A stretch of DNA of 64,000 nt from Dermatemys mawii (taxonomy: Eukaryota > Chordata > Testudines > Dermatemydidae): contig ML677335.1 of the NCBI GenBank assembly GCA_007922305.1, positions 42,284,949-42,348,948 on the forward strand, given 5' to 3'. Shown here piece after piece: positions 44,781 to 56,232 of this stretch. A program made the position numbers and the translations under genes. Within the stretch, counting starts at the first letter, position 1. Every line of letters starts with the position of its first letter. A model generated the notes under the pieces. That model saw only the letters and a program-made list of their open reading frames with translations, did not search any database and was not told the origin of the DNA.

Positions 44781-47384
44781 CTCAAGTCTCCTGCTGTGTT
44801 TAAAACCAACTTTTGGATGGTCCTGAAAGCAACACTGTCAAATAGGCACAGGCCCATGCCTTAATCCTTCTACCCTCCTCTTTGTGTAGGCCTTGCCTAT
44901 CGCCTTCATTTTCAATAGCATCTTTACAGCTATTATGCCCAGAAAATATTGACTTTCAAGGCCTGGGGAAAAGTACACATATGCATTTCACTCTTCCCTC
45001 GCCACAGATGTAGTGATTCTATATTAAACATAATTCTTTAGGATTTCAACTGCCCATTTATTCTGGGCCAATATTTTTCTGTTTTATGATGCCATTTCAT
45101 TCTCTTTCTTGTTTTTGTTATGCGCTCAGTATGTTCCTGCTGCAGGCTAAGAATGTATTTGGAGTGAAACTAACCAACTCTACTCTCACTCTGGTGATAG
45201 AAAATCACCTCTGTAATGCTATTAGCCCTGAAGATGCAAAGTCCAAGAGTTCGTTCCTAGCTCTCATCTTGTGTGCCGAGCCATTATTTCTACACTTCAC
45301 TTGAACATTAAGCAAAAAATATGCTTTGGAACAATAAACAAGAATGGTGACTTACACTTATCCAACAGCCTTTACAACACAACTATCCAACTGGCATAAT
45401 TATCCAGAGAAGAAATGGTATGGTTGATTGCTTGCTTGTAAGTGCTCTGGTTCAGGGGATTCCATGACACCCGCCAGAGCTATACATTGTTTCTAGATGT
45501 GAACTTTATTTCTAGGATTAAACAGGTAAATAAATTAAAAAAAATACACGTCCACAATTTACCATCATTCTTCAAAAGGTAGAATATGTCAGAGACATAA
45601 GAGGCATAGCCTGCAGGGTCTAAGCTCTGTACTCACTTGTAAGCATCAATTTAATCAGTGGGAATAACTATAGAGGTTTTCTAAAGATGAGTGGGAGGTG
45701 AGGGAGTGCTGTGAAAAAGGCATAAAAGAAATGAGACTAGCTGTATTTAAAGAAAAACGGCTTAAAACATGCTTTTCACATTTCAAAGCAACTAGCTGAA
45801 ATTGAAATGTGCATAGGTTGTTTAACTGTCTATAAAGGCTATAACAAATCACATTTTTTCTTTGTTTAGCTAATTTAGAATTTACAAAGATCAGTGAAAA
45901 ATTCTGGTTTGCGATCCTATTCTATTGATCTTCTCAGGAAACAACCTGATATACCAAACCAAATCAGTCTGTGCTATTAACAGCACACTATAGTACTTGC
46001 AACATCTGCAAACAAGCCCGTATTCGTTATCTAAATTATACAGTACTCAAAAATCTGGTAGATAAAGACTTGAAAAATCACTCAACTTTTAATATGATAT
46101 AGTCAGTAAATCTATTTAAAGTTGTCATCTTTGAAATGGTACTTAGAATTAGGTCTGGGAAAATAATGGATCTTTTTTGGTTCACTGGCAATTTTGAAAA
46201 GTCAGCAACAAATTCATTTTCAGATAGGATCGAAAATTAAAATTTTCAAAATTTAAGAAAATTTTAGTTTCAGAGCAATGAAATGTTTTGTTTTAACAAA
46301 ACTATAATCTTTCAATTTCAACCATTTTAAAGTGCTTTTGAATTTAAAAAAATCAGGATTTTTTTAAAACAAAAAATCATGTTAAATTGAAAAATCAAAA
46401 TATTTAATTTAGAATGTACTGAAACTAAATGTTAATTTTTTTTAGATTTTTTCCACAAAACAAACAATTGAGCAAAATTGACATGAATTTACAAAAGGTT
46501 ACAGCATTGCTGAGAATGCATTTTTTTCTTAAAAACCCCTTTTTTGGGACAAAAACGTTGTCTAGTTCTTCTCTGAATGTCATAGCTATCACCTGCACAT
46601 ATCAAAATCCATTTGTAAGCAGTAGTTCTTTGCAGACCTTTCATAATGATCATAATATTGCTACCACCAATCTTTTTGGTTGTGAGTCTTAAGGACAGTG
46701 TACTATATTCTGACCACTTTATGTATTTCCTGAAATCTTTGATTTACAGGTGGACCAGCTTACCTACTTAGTCTTTTTTGTACCTAATGTCTATCTATGA
46801 AACATGCTGGGCACCACTCTTTAATTGCACAATTAGTCTCATTGAGATGGATTGCTGCTTTACGTTCTGTACCCTATAACAAACAGCCTGGTAACTGTGA
46901 CACTCCACGAGCAACAATTCCTTCCCTGATCTTCACTTATCCCTGGAAAAAAGTAATATACTGCAGATCCTTAACAGTAGCAGATTACTAACTCCCCATG
47001 CCAACTCAGTTGTATTGATCAGCACACTGAGGAGGTGGAGCCCAGGCTCCACTCATTCTCCTTTCCTGGGTCTGTAATGGAGATGCAGAAAGATCACACA
47101 AAGGAGGCGGAAATGGTGGGCATTGCTTCCCTTTTGCTTTTCACTGCCACGCAGGGCCTAACCACAATCTGGATCACTGACTTCTAGAGGACAACTCACA
47201 GAGTAAGGTACTATTCAATGTGAGGAAGGGTCACAGAAAGATATCTGTAATTTAAAATAAATAGATATATTTATCTACAACTATTAAACAACAGGCACTA
47301 ATATGTTAAAAACAAAAACATTATAAACAGAAATAACATTCAGTATTCAGGAATATACAATAAATAATCAATCAGAAAGCAAAC
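44781..47384. other. No gene seen
   Basis: About 2.6 kb of AT-rich sequence. Open frames at 45086-45304 and 46429-46692 have no recognisable motif. Confidence 0.45.
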
Positions 47385-47586
47385 TTTCCTCTTATAGGTT
47401 TCAGAGTGGTAGCCGTGTTAGTCTGTATCAGCAAAAACAATGAGGAGCCCTTGTGGCACCTCAGAAACTAACAAATTTATTTGGGCATCTGATGAAGTGG
47501 GTTCTAGCCCACAAAAGCTTATGCCCAAATAAATGTGTTACTCTCTAAGGTGTCACAAGGCCTCCTTGTTGTTTTTCCTCTTGTAG
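47385..47586 (+). mobile_element. Fold-back retroposon with 13-bp target duplication
   Basis: Direct repeats 'tttcctcttatag' (47385-47397) and 'tttcctcttgtag' (47574-47586) differ at one base and flank 176 bp. The insert starts with the head 'gtagccgtgttagtctgtat' and a sense body to 'ttatttgggca'. It then turns into the antisense body: 'ctgatgaagtgggttctagc', 'aaaagcttatgccc', 'aaggtgtcacaaggc', 'ccttgttgttttt'. Arms of about 55 bp are complementary with scattered mismatches. Confidence 0.88.
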
Positions 47587-48665
47587 TACTTAAAACACCT
47601 CCAGGAGACAGCAAATGTCCTTCATACTTTCACAGAGTTCAAGGTGTCTCAGCTAATTTATTCTTCTCAACTGTTACATATTTCTCAGACCTTCCTCCAA
47701 AATCCATTGTAGGCAAATGGCACCAAACTGGCTCTACAGGATTTATGCATTCCCAAATTTCCACTCCTTCCATTGAGCTTCTCCACTAAGCTGCTACCCT
47801 CCAAACAAACTACCAGCTATCTTGATGTGACTGTTCATACCCAGTCTTCTGTCTAGAATGCAATGCAAAAGGTGCATCCCGGTGAGCTACTTGAGCAACT
47901 CCTAGCCCTCAAGCAGTTCCAAATTTTGTTCCAGGAGGGCAGTAAGAAAATAACAGTATTTTCATGTAATAAAAGATACTTGGAAGTATATTAATAAGGG
48001 GAGCATGATATCGAAGGTGTGTTGTTGAGAAGGTTTGACTATGCATTGTTCGTAAATTTAAAGAAAAAGTTTATGTTATACTAAGACCAAAAATATTCAA
48101 ATAATGTTTCAAAATACCTCAAAGCAAAATGTAAATGATACTACTGCAAGTAATGGACAATATCTTTTTATTCAGAAGTCATGCTGCTTTAATTTTCTAT
48201 TAAAAAAACAGCCTGAGGGATACACTACAGCTTACACAGTCATATTCTTTCACCAGTGCTTGTAAGGAAATGTATACTATAGAAGCCACCTTTGTTGTTA
48301 AGAGCACAGTTATTTGTATAAACTATTTAAAGTCATTACAGTGGAAGCCCATGAAACTGGATTCAGATATTAGAGCAATATAGACTTGTGCAGGCTTCAG
48401 AAAAACTATAATTTGCTCTCTCTTAAACTGGACTGAGCTCTTTGGTTCAGGAATACTGGAGAGTTTGAAGGGCTCAAATAAATTGGTGCTACTTTTTCCT
48501 TTATATTGTATTTGGCCTCCCAGACAAAATGTTTGCTAACTAAACTGTTAAATTATGCTTTAAAAACAATGTTAATGTAATGCTAGGAATGCAGTTTAAT
48601 TCACACAGAAATCAGAAATTTCACAGTTAAGGTTCCACAGCAACTTGTACTCATATTGTATGAGG
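47587..48665. other. No gene seen
   Basis: AT-rich, unique-looking. Confidence 0.45.
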
Positions 48666-48669
48666 TTAC

Positions 48670-49829
48670 TGTGACATTATGTCCCATATTCTTTATATAA
48701 ATATGGCATAACTATATGTTTTATGCAAGATGGGTCATGTGAGGTATCATTGGAAAGGTTATGATGTACTGAATAAGATTATCCTATTCGTATGCATGAA
48801 TCATTTCTGTCACTGAAGTTAGGAAAATTGACTATATCAATTACTAAAGAGTTTGTACCTGGGGAACACACATTAGACAGTAGGCAATCAGCCTGGATGG
48901 CCTATTAGGAAGGACAACAGGACATTGAAGATGCTAATTTCCCACTTTCCTGAGAAGCTTCCTGGGATGCTTACACTACACGATCATGTGATCATGTCAC
49001 CTGATGCCATACTCCATCTTGGCCTGCTAGTGTTTTTCTACAAAAAGGGGTGCAGATCAAACTGGGAAACAAAGACTTCCTGACATATGTAAATCCTATT
49101 TAAGGCTGGGGAGTGAGTTAATCAAGGTTCATTCTTCACTGAATCTCCATCTAAGATGACTGCTAAAAACGCCTAAGACTGAACTGGGGAAGATCTGAAC
49201 CTAGGCTAGAATGTATCTGGCCTGTGAAGGAAATATCTGGAATTCTAAGCTGCAAGCAAAATAAATTTGTCTTCAAGGGTCTCTGCAACCTGCTTAAAAC
49301 AATATTTAGAGTGAGAAATTACTACTTGTGTTAAGCTGAGTTACATGTTTGCTTTATTCAGTAAACTACTTTCATCTGTTTGCCATTCCTTATAATCACT
49401 TAAAATCTATCCTTTGTAGCTAATAAACTTGTTTTGTTTTCTAAAACCCAGTTTGTGCCATTCATAACCGGGCAGGGGGAAAACAAAAAACTGTGCATAT
49501 CTACCTCCAAATTGAGAGAGGGGGTGAATTTCATGAGTTTTCTGTGCAACACAAAACAATATAATTTTGGGCTTAAACTCCAGATGGGGTGTGCACTTGA
49601 GTGCTGAGCAGCCCCCAATCTTAGTTTTCCCACCCTGAGCTGATCTCAGTGTCTGTATCCTTTTGTAGCTTGGTGTGGCGCTACCTATGTGTATGCTAGA
49701 GAAGGCCTGAGGGCCTGGCTTAGACGGAAAGAGAGAAGGAGTTCAGGCTGGTGGAATGAGCAGGCTCAGTGGGACCCCAGTATAACAGGTGGCACCCCAG
49801 AATGTGGGGGGCAATCCATCAGTTTCACA
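48670..49829 (+). mobile_element. Probable solo LTR, about 1.16 kb
   Basis: Begins TGTGACATTATG and ends TTTCACA. Internal features fit an LTR: a GC-poor U3-like first half, 'tatttaaggctgggga' as a possible TATA-like region near 49100, and AATAAA signals at about 49260 and 49422 in the sense direction ('ctaataaacttgttttg' is a common end of R in chelonian LTRs). The right part 'gtgggaccccagtataacag' and 'gtggcaccccagaatgtgg' is typical of the U5 end. Flanks 'ttac'/'ttat' are too short and imperfect to prove a target duplication. No gag or pol is nearby. Confidence 0.55.
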
Positions 49830-50150
49830 TTATCTATGGAGTCTTTCATTACAAGATGAAATATTGTGTGTACATTCATTAATATCAAATCCTAGTTACC
49901 AGCAGTGCTTCCTGGATTATTTTTTTAAACATTAATTTTGTCATTCCCAACATGGCTGTTGGAAGAAGGAATTTGGATGCGTTCTCATACGGCTGTCCCT
50001 ACCTAATGAAGAGATATAAGAGCTCTGACCTAACAAAAAGCATAATATGGGATTTTCTGATGCTTTGAAAACAATATCTGAAGACATTATGTTTTTTCTA
50101 CCTTACAGACCAGGCTGGTCCAACAGTTATTACACTCAAACTTATGACCT
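49830..50150. other. No gene seen
   Basis: Short unique-looking stretch. Confidence 0.45.
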
Positions 50151-50230
50151 CATTTTCCAGACTGCTGAACCTCTTACTCTCCATTGACTTGAATGGGAGT
50201 TATGGATGCTTAGCAGCTTTGAGATGCAAG
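50151..50230. repeat. Palindromic amniote repeat fragment
   Basis: 'cattttccagactgctgaac' through 'ctccattgacttgaatggga' to 'gatgcttagcagctttgaga'. The halves are near inverted copies, as in the 'cagaggtgctgagcaccc...gggtgctcagcacctctg' repeat common in turtles, crocodilians and birds. Confidence 0.7.
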
Positions 50231-51789
50231 CAACCTCTACTTTACATTTGAAGCTGTGATCCCCTAAATGGATTGTCATATCATCTTGGGATATCAACAA
50301 TGGAAGTGGTCAAAGAGTGTCAGTTTTCCTTGACAACTCTCTATGAAATTACAAATTTTGTTACATCCTCATTTCAGCTACAGCAGCATTTAACTTTACT
50401 TCTTAAAACATATGAGGTTTTATTCATTCATTAGCACACACGTTGATCTTGCAACTATCAGCTGAAGACTGCACATAAACCATGAGTATATAGTGCTACA
50501 TAGATGTGTTTGAACTAAAAACAATTAAAATCCTTCTACATGAAAAACATAAATTTAAGACACTATAATGCTAAAAAGGCAAATTTCAAGATTTCACTCA
50601 TTTGTTTTATCATAGTTAAAAGCATCTTTATGGAGCAGTCAAATTGCTTTTGTGAAATGGGGTCCATTCCATTGTTGGAATTTCAGTGGGAGACTTCAAT
50701 CTTATAAATAATTCACAAGTGAATGAGACTGTTATAAATGATTCTCCTGATGTCAGGACCTTGTTATACTTATGTATGTCTAGCAAAGGTTTGAAGGGCA
50801 TTTTTCATCTTTTCTGAAATAAAGTTTATGGATTTGCTTTCTACATTTCCACATGCAGGAAAAAAATTCAAAATTTAAGTCTGATGGAAAGTACCTCAGA
50901 AATACTCCAACTGCGTCTTCTATCATTAATAAAGAGAAACATTTCAAGTGTGTAAAGCAGTTATTTTATTAAAAAGAAGTAAGTGTACAACTGTATCTTT
51001 CTCTTCTTTAATCTTTCACTGTACTGTTTATTCCTTCAGACACCTTAATATGCTAATCCCTCTTTTAAATCTAGAGTAAAACAACAATAGAGCACATGGT
51101 CATGGAAGGCTCTAGAGATATAACCCATTCATCTACTTGTAATATTATTTGTTGCAAAGGAGTTGGAGGACTTCACCTTCAAAAACAGGCCCTTTCTCTC
51201 TCATGTAGGCTGAGGATGCATCCACATCAATATTTACATTCCTGATGGGCTAGTCTTTGAGATTTGTTAGTGAAGTGTACATGTCGAAAGAAGATCAATG
51301 GAATGTTCAATATGTTGGGTTAATTTGAGGAACACAAAATTCACATCCTCCATTTAAAAAATTATCTAGGTCTCACTGTCCTTGAGAAGACATACTTAGC
51401 ATTTATAGGGAGGGGTTTTGAGCCTATTAGGAATACTGACGCTGGTTGAACTGCATGGGTCACCCGGAAAACAGACTCCAATTTAATTGTATTGCACTCC
51501 CTTAATAAAAAGGAAGCTACTTCTTGAAGTCTCAGTGAAACTACAGTTAATTACTTCTCATTGCTCTTGGTCAGCTTTTTATTTTGGGGCTGTTCCTTGT
51601 TTAAGTGTTCCACTAGGTATACATATATAACCTTTAATGTGTTTGTGGCTCAGCATAGCACTGGAACAAGAAAGCAGACTTTAAGGACTTCTCTTTCCTA
51701 CAAGTTTAACTCAAGTTGTAATTCAAGTGTTACCCCTAAACTGAGTCCCAACCACACATAACCTTTATCTGGAAGATGGGTGTGCTTTT
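50231..51789. other. No gene seen
   Basis: AT-rich with short open frames only. Confidence 0.45.
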
Positions 51790-52195
51790 AATTTGGATTG
51801 ACTGGCCTGAAAGTGGTCTAAGCTAAAATTCAATTTCGCTTAACTCAGCAGCTGTTAACATGACCACTCCATAGCCTGGATGCAGGCTGGCACCACTGAA
51901 GTGCCTGTTAGTCCTCCAATGCCTTTCCACAATTCCTGCCATGTGCCTTGAAAGGGCACACAATTCATTGAGAAAAAACTTCATAGAGTAGCTGAGTTTA
52001 CTGAAGAGCAAAGCACCATGGGATGTACTCCCCAAAGTCTTAGCACCACACACAAGTGAGCACAGTGCCATTGTGGACACATGGATTGAGTATTACTTTG
52101 CAGTGTGACTTTTTCTCACTCAAGCTAAGCTAACTTGAGAGAAATAACTCATGCATAGATAACTTGAGTTAACTCTGCAGTAAAGAGATATCTGT
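51790..52195. mobile_element. Probable non-autonomous DNA element, decayed
   Basis: The right part 'gataacttgagttaactctg' then 'cagtaaagagatatctg' resembles the end of a chelonian short TIR element ('...gagttaactctgcagtgtagacataccct'). The left part has 'cttaactcagcagctgttaa'. Boundaries are not resolved. The 85-codon minus frame is incidental. Confidence 0.4.
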
Positions 52196-53790
52196 ATGGG
52201 AAGTACAGCTCTTCTGGGAAGTCACATTAGCTTCAAGTGCTTTAAGATTTGGGATAATTACTGTTACAATGATGGAGGCTACTTCAGTTAATTCCCACCA
52301 GGATATAAAGGCGATAGTAGTGTTATTCTGAGCCACAAAGTTATAGAAACAGTCAGTCAGGATAGGAAGATTAGTCTGTAGTTCACATTGTGTCACCAAT
52401 AAAGCCAACTCCCAGGAAGGGAATGAATATGACGTTAAGTCAGAATTTATGTACTCTGTTGAGGACTGGGTAGGAATTTAGAAAAACTCACAGAATAGGT
52501 GCTCAGATTATTTGACACACCAATAATACTGTAAAAAAAAAAAAAGCATGTCACAAAACATCATTGTACACCAGTGATATCCTCCTGCACTCTACAGTTC
52601 CGTTTCATTTCTTCCTAAAGTGCTTTGTGTACAACTGTAAAGTTAAGTGTACAAATCATGAGTGGTCTGTATAACACACAGGGGAATAGGAACATTTCAG
52701 ACTGTGAAGATGTGTTATAATTCATAAGGTTAATTTTATAATCTTCTCACGCTGTGCAGAGCTGCAGTGCAGCTGTCAGAATTAGGTGTAGGAGGACATC
52801 ATTGGTGCATAATGATATCTGGTGACATGCCTCCTTTCATGACATTATTCAACCTTTAGAAATCATTGACTGCTCTGGCATTAAGACACATGTAGCAGCC
52901 CACACTTGGTAATTATGTGTTCAGACCTTGTTTTATTATTATTTCATTCTTGAATCTACTTCCAATGGGTATATGATCTCAGCTAAACACACAGTTTATA
53001 GTATTTTAAGAGAAATGGGAAAATCCAAGACAGATAGAACATCTAGGCATATGACTTACAAGTAAGTGCACGACAGCTATGTATTGCAAATAAATATATA
53101 CTTCAACTTTGACCTTACATGCGTATACCACAAGTATCAATCCTAGATACAAATCACATGGATATGTAAAGACTGACATGAATAACTAACTGTTACCACG
53201 AGTCCTACAGTTTTGACTATCACCCATATGCACTAGATGTTCCCCATGTATTCAGAAACCCACAAACCTAATCGTAACAACTGTTATAGTACATATTCTT
53301 AGACAGACTCCCAACAGGGATATTCTCCAGATTTCCCTTCTTCATTAGTTCCCCATAGAAGTTGGACTGTTTTTTTCACATTCTTTGAACAAATAGTCTA
53401 AAAAGCACATCTAGTAATAGAACAAGTTATTTAGAGAGAAAATCGTATTAAATAAATGTTTTTATAACATACCAAGTCTTAAAATTGACCTATAGAGGAT
53501 ATATTTTTTAACTTCGGCTTATGCCTGCATTATGCTTCTTTATGGCATATAAGGAACACTTGAAATTTTTTTTCTGATTGTTTTATAGCTTATAAGTATC
53601 AATCAGGTCTTTCCTGGTTTTGCAGGAAGACTTTCTGGATTTCTCCATGTGCATATGTACTGTGATCTCTTAGATCTTAACTGAAAGGTCATGGCTATGG
53701 AATTTTCAAGAAAAATTTCTTCTCTCCAATAGTTAAGCAATTCTAGCTAAACAGGAAATTAATAAAAACAAATAACACAAAAAGTAAGTT
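52196..53790. other. No gene seen
   Basis: AT-rich sequence without recognisable repeats. Confidence 0.45.
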
Positions 53791-53907
53791 TTAAACAGTC
53801 TGACTAAAATTTCCTTCCTCTCTCAATAGTTTAGCTTTCCCTCTTAGCTCATGATAGGATTCCTCTAGTATGCCAGTTACTTGGGAGCCTTTGAGAGCAC
53901 GCAAGAC
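53791..53907 (-). CDS. Candidate terminal coding exon, unidentified gene
   Basis: On the minus strand a pyrimidine-rich tract ('ttctggttcttttttgtgtt') is followed by 'taacattcag', a good 3' splice site. Next come 38 codons in phase 0 and a TAA. The peptide begins VLRALKGSQVTGILEES, continues with a charged helical stretch (YHELRGKAKLLREEG) and ends SQTV, which would fit a class I PDZ-binding terminus. I do not recognise the protein. No upstream exon or poly(A) signal could be linked, and 38 codons can arise by chance. Alternatives are a chance frame or a pseudo-exon. Treat as a hypothesis only. Confidence 0.25.
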   Translation of the reverse strand, partial: VLRALKGSQVTGILEESYHELRGKAKLLREEGNFSQTV

Positions 53908-53910
53908 CTG

Positions 53911-54534
53911 AATGTTAAACACAAAAAAGAACCAGAAAACAACATTTTTTTCAAAAAGCCTTTTACACCATCTTATACACCTTAAAAGAGGGGTGGAGGA
54001 GGGAAGCACAACCAAGATTAACCCTTTTGCAGGGGATTTTAAACTTCACCAAAGCTTATCTGTGTAGTAAGAGTGAGGAAACAAGGAAGCAAACTCTGAT
54101 TTCTTTCTGCAACTTGTTTTCTTCTATATAAAAACTCTGTCAGGCAGCACATCAGAGACAGCCTCAGGTCTCAAGGTAGCTGTAATGCTCCTGTTGTGTG
54201 AATTGTCTTGGTTCATTTTCCTTTCTTCTTTCTGGAATCTACCCTCTTGTAACACTCAGGTTATTTTGTTCTGGTAACCTCTGGCCCTCTCCAGCAAAGA
54301 TATTTACACTGGCCTCCCCGTACTTTGTGGTTTCCTCAGCTATTGACTCTTGTAATCACTTTCTTTGGGCAAAAAAGTTTGTTTGTGTTCTTCTTGTATA
54401 TAAGGATCAATTTTTTTTAAAAAAAAGGCACTCTCCCAAGCTCGGCCCAGCTCAGACACCGCTCAATGTGCAGGAGTGGTTATAAAAGCAAAGAAAAGGT
54501 TTGCATGTATAAATAGGATAGAAAAATAATACTG
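53911..54534. other. No further gene seen
   Basis: If the exon at 53791-53907 is real, this would be intron. Open frame 54198-54485 (plus) shows nothing recognisable. Confidence 0.4.
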
Positions 54535-55190
54535 AAAATATTACAAATGCCATTATACAAATCAAATGGAATACCTTCAACTGGAACACTACATTCAGTT
54601 TTGGTAATCCTATCTCAAAACAGAAATAGCACGAACAGTAGGGGACAGTGATGAGTGACTCAAATGTTATGCAAAGAAAGATGTCTGTCAGAAGAGAGAA
54701 TGAGAAGATTGGCACTGTTTAATTTAGAGTGGGGACACGCTAGAGATATACAAGTAATGAATGGTGCAGAGTAATACAAGAGATCTCCAATTGCATTTAA
54801 AGGAGACAAATTTAAAACTGTGTAAACAGCTCATGATCTTTTATCAATACACATTTAACCTGTGGAACTCAGTACCACAAGATACCATCAAGGTCAAGAG
54901 CACAGTAGGAATCAAAAATAGGTTATATGTTTACATGGATAAGAAGAACAGGCACAGTTACATGAGATATGTGATTATATATTTAAAATTAGGAATATGA
55001 ATCCTCACATTTCAAGGCACAACCACACACTGTTGAGTGGTAGGAAGAAATTATTTCTAGGGCAGGTTATTCAATAATTGTCCATTTCCACTAAAGCATC
55101 TGGTGTCACTACTATTCAGGACAGAGTACTGGACTAGATGTACCACTGGACTAATGCAGCATGGCTAGTCTATGTTTCTGTATTCCTATT
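54535..55190 (+). mobile_element. CR1 LINE 3' portion, diverged
   Basis: Sense CR1 order: 'gaacactacattcagttttg', 'agagatatacaagtaatgaa', 'tttaacctgtggaactcagt', 'ggataagaagaacaggc', and the tail 'ggactagatgtaccactgga' with 'tgcagcatggctagtctatg'. ORF2 C-terminal codons are visible (NLWNSVPQDTIKVKS) but broken. Older than the 42.9 kb copy. Confidence 0.85.
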
Positions 55191-56130
55191 TTCTTGTGCC
55201 ATCACACAGTCCATTCATTCAGCTTGGTCCCTGGAGTTCTCAGTGTTGTATGGTACCCACAATGTGAGAGCAGACAGACCTAAGTGGAGTTGTGTTTTCC
55301 TATTTCCTATTGATCTCCTGAAGGAACTGTATATATTGTAAATAAATCAAATTAGGATAGTTTATTAATCTATTACCTGCATCTCCTCCTCCTTCTTCTT
55401 GAAAAAAGTTACCTGTTTTACATTTCTGAGAAAATAAGTTATCACTGCTTTTTTTACTTCAGTTAACACAATGCAGAGCTTATATTGATGTAAGAGAGAA
55501 AGCTGGATTGTATGATGACTCATATTTCAATAAATTTGGTAACTAAATTTCAATTTAATATTTTTTGAAAATAATAATTGTCATTGTGCCAGCTAGAAAG
55601 AAAGCAACTGGTTGATCAATATCAGTAATTAAAAATGTGAAAATGGAGCAAATTTGATATGGCATCATCGATGGAAAGAACCACATGGTACCATTTTAAA
55701 AATAATTTGTTTAGAGTGTATGTATGCAGTATGTTTGTGGACCCAGCAAACTAGTGGAAGAGTCAGGAATAAAAGTTCTGAGGCCCAGTACTTTGTTCTA
55801 ATCACTAAACCACAAAACAATTGTACAAAGTGGTGCAATACAATCATAAGGTGAATATAATGAACTGTATAGTCACCAACACAAGTGTAATAATGTATAA
55901 TAATGTAATAATGTATAACAATTAAACATAACAGGACACCTGAGAGGGGAATTAAAGGTGACTCTGATATTTATCATATATTAGGTTATACATTAATTTT
56001 CCTCTGGGTCCACACATCAAACAAAAATCAAGACAAAAAACTGCCATTTGACATCAACTAAATTAATCAACTTCACTAGCTGTTCAGTACAATATTATGT
56101 AATTAATGACATGAACAAATGTAAGTAACA
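55191..56130. other. No gene seen
   Basis: AT-rich. A small 'aataatgtat' tandem run lies near 55888-55918. Confidence 0.45.
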
Positions 56131-56232
56131 AAGTCTACAAATAACAAGTCTACAAATAACAAGTCTACAAATAACAAACAAGTCTACAAATAATAACAAG
56201 TCTACAAATAATAACAAGTCTACAAATAATTT
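56131..56232. repeat. Minisatellite, 15- and 18-bp units, six copies
   Basis: 'aagtctacaaataac' is repeated. The first three units are 15 bp, then units carry insertions (aaac, taac) giving about 18-19 bp spacing. Copies of the core 'aagtctacaaata' are perfect. Confidence 0.95.
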
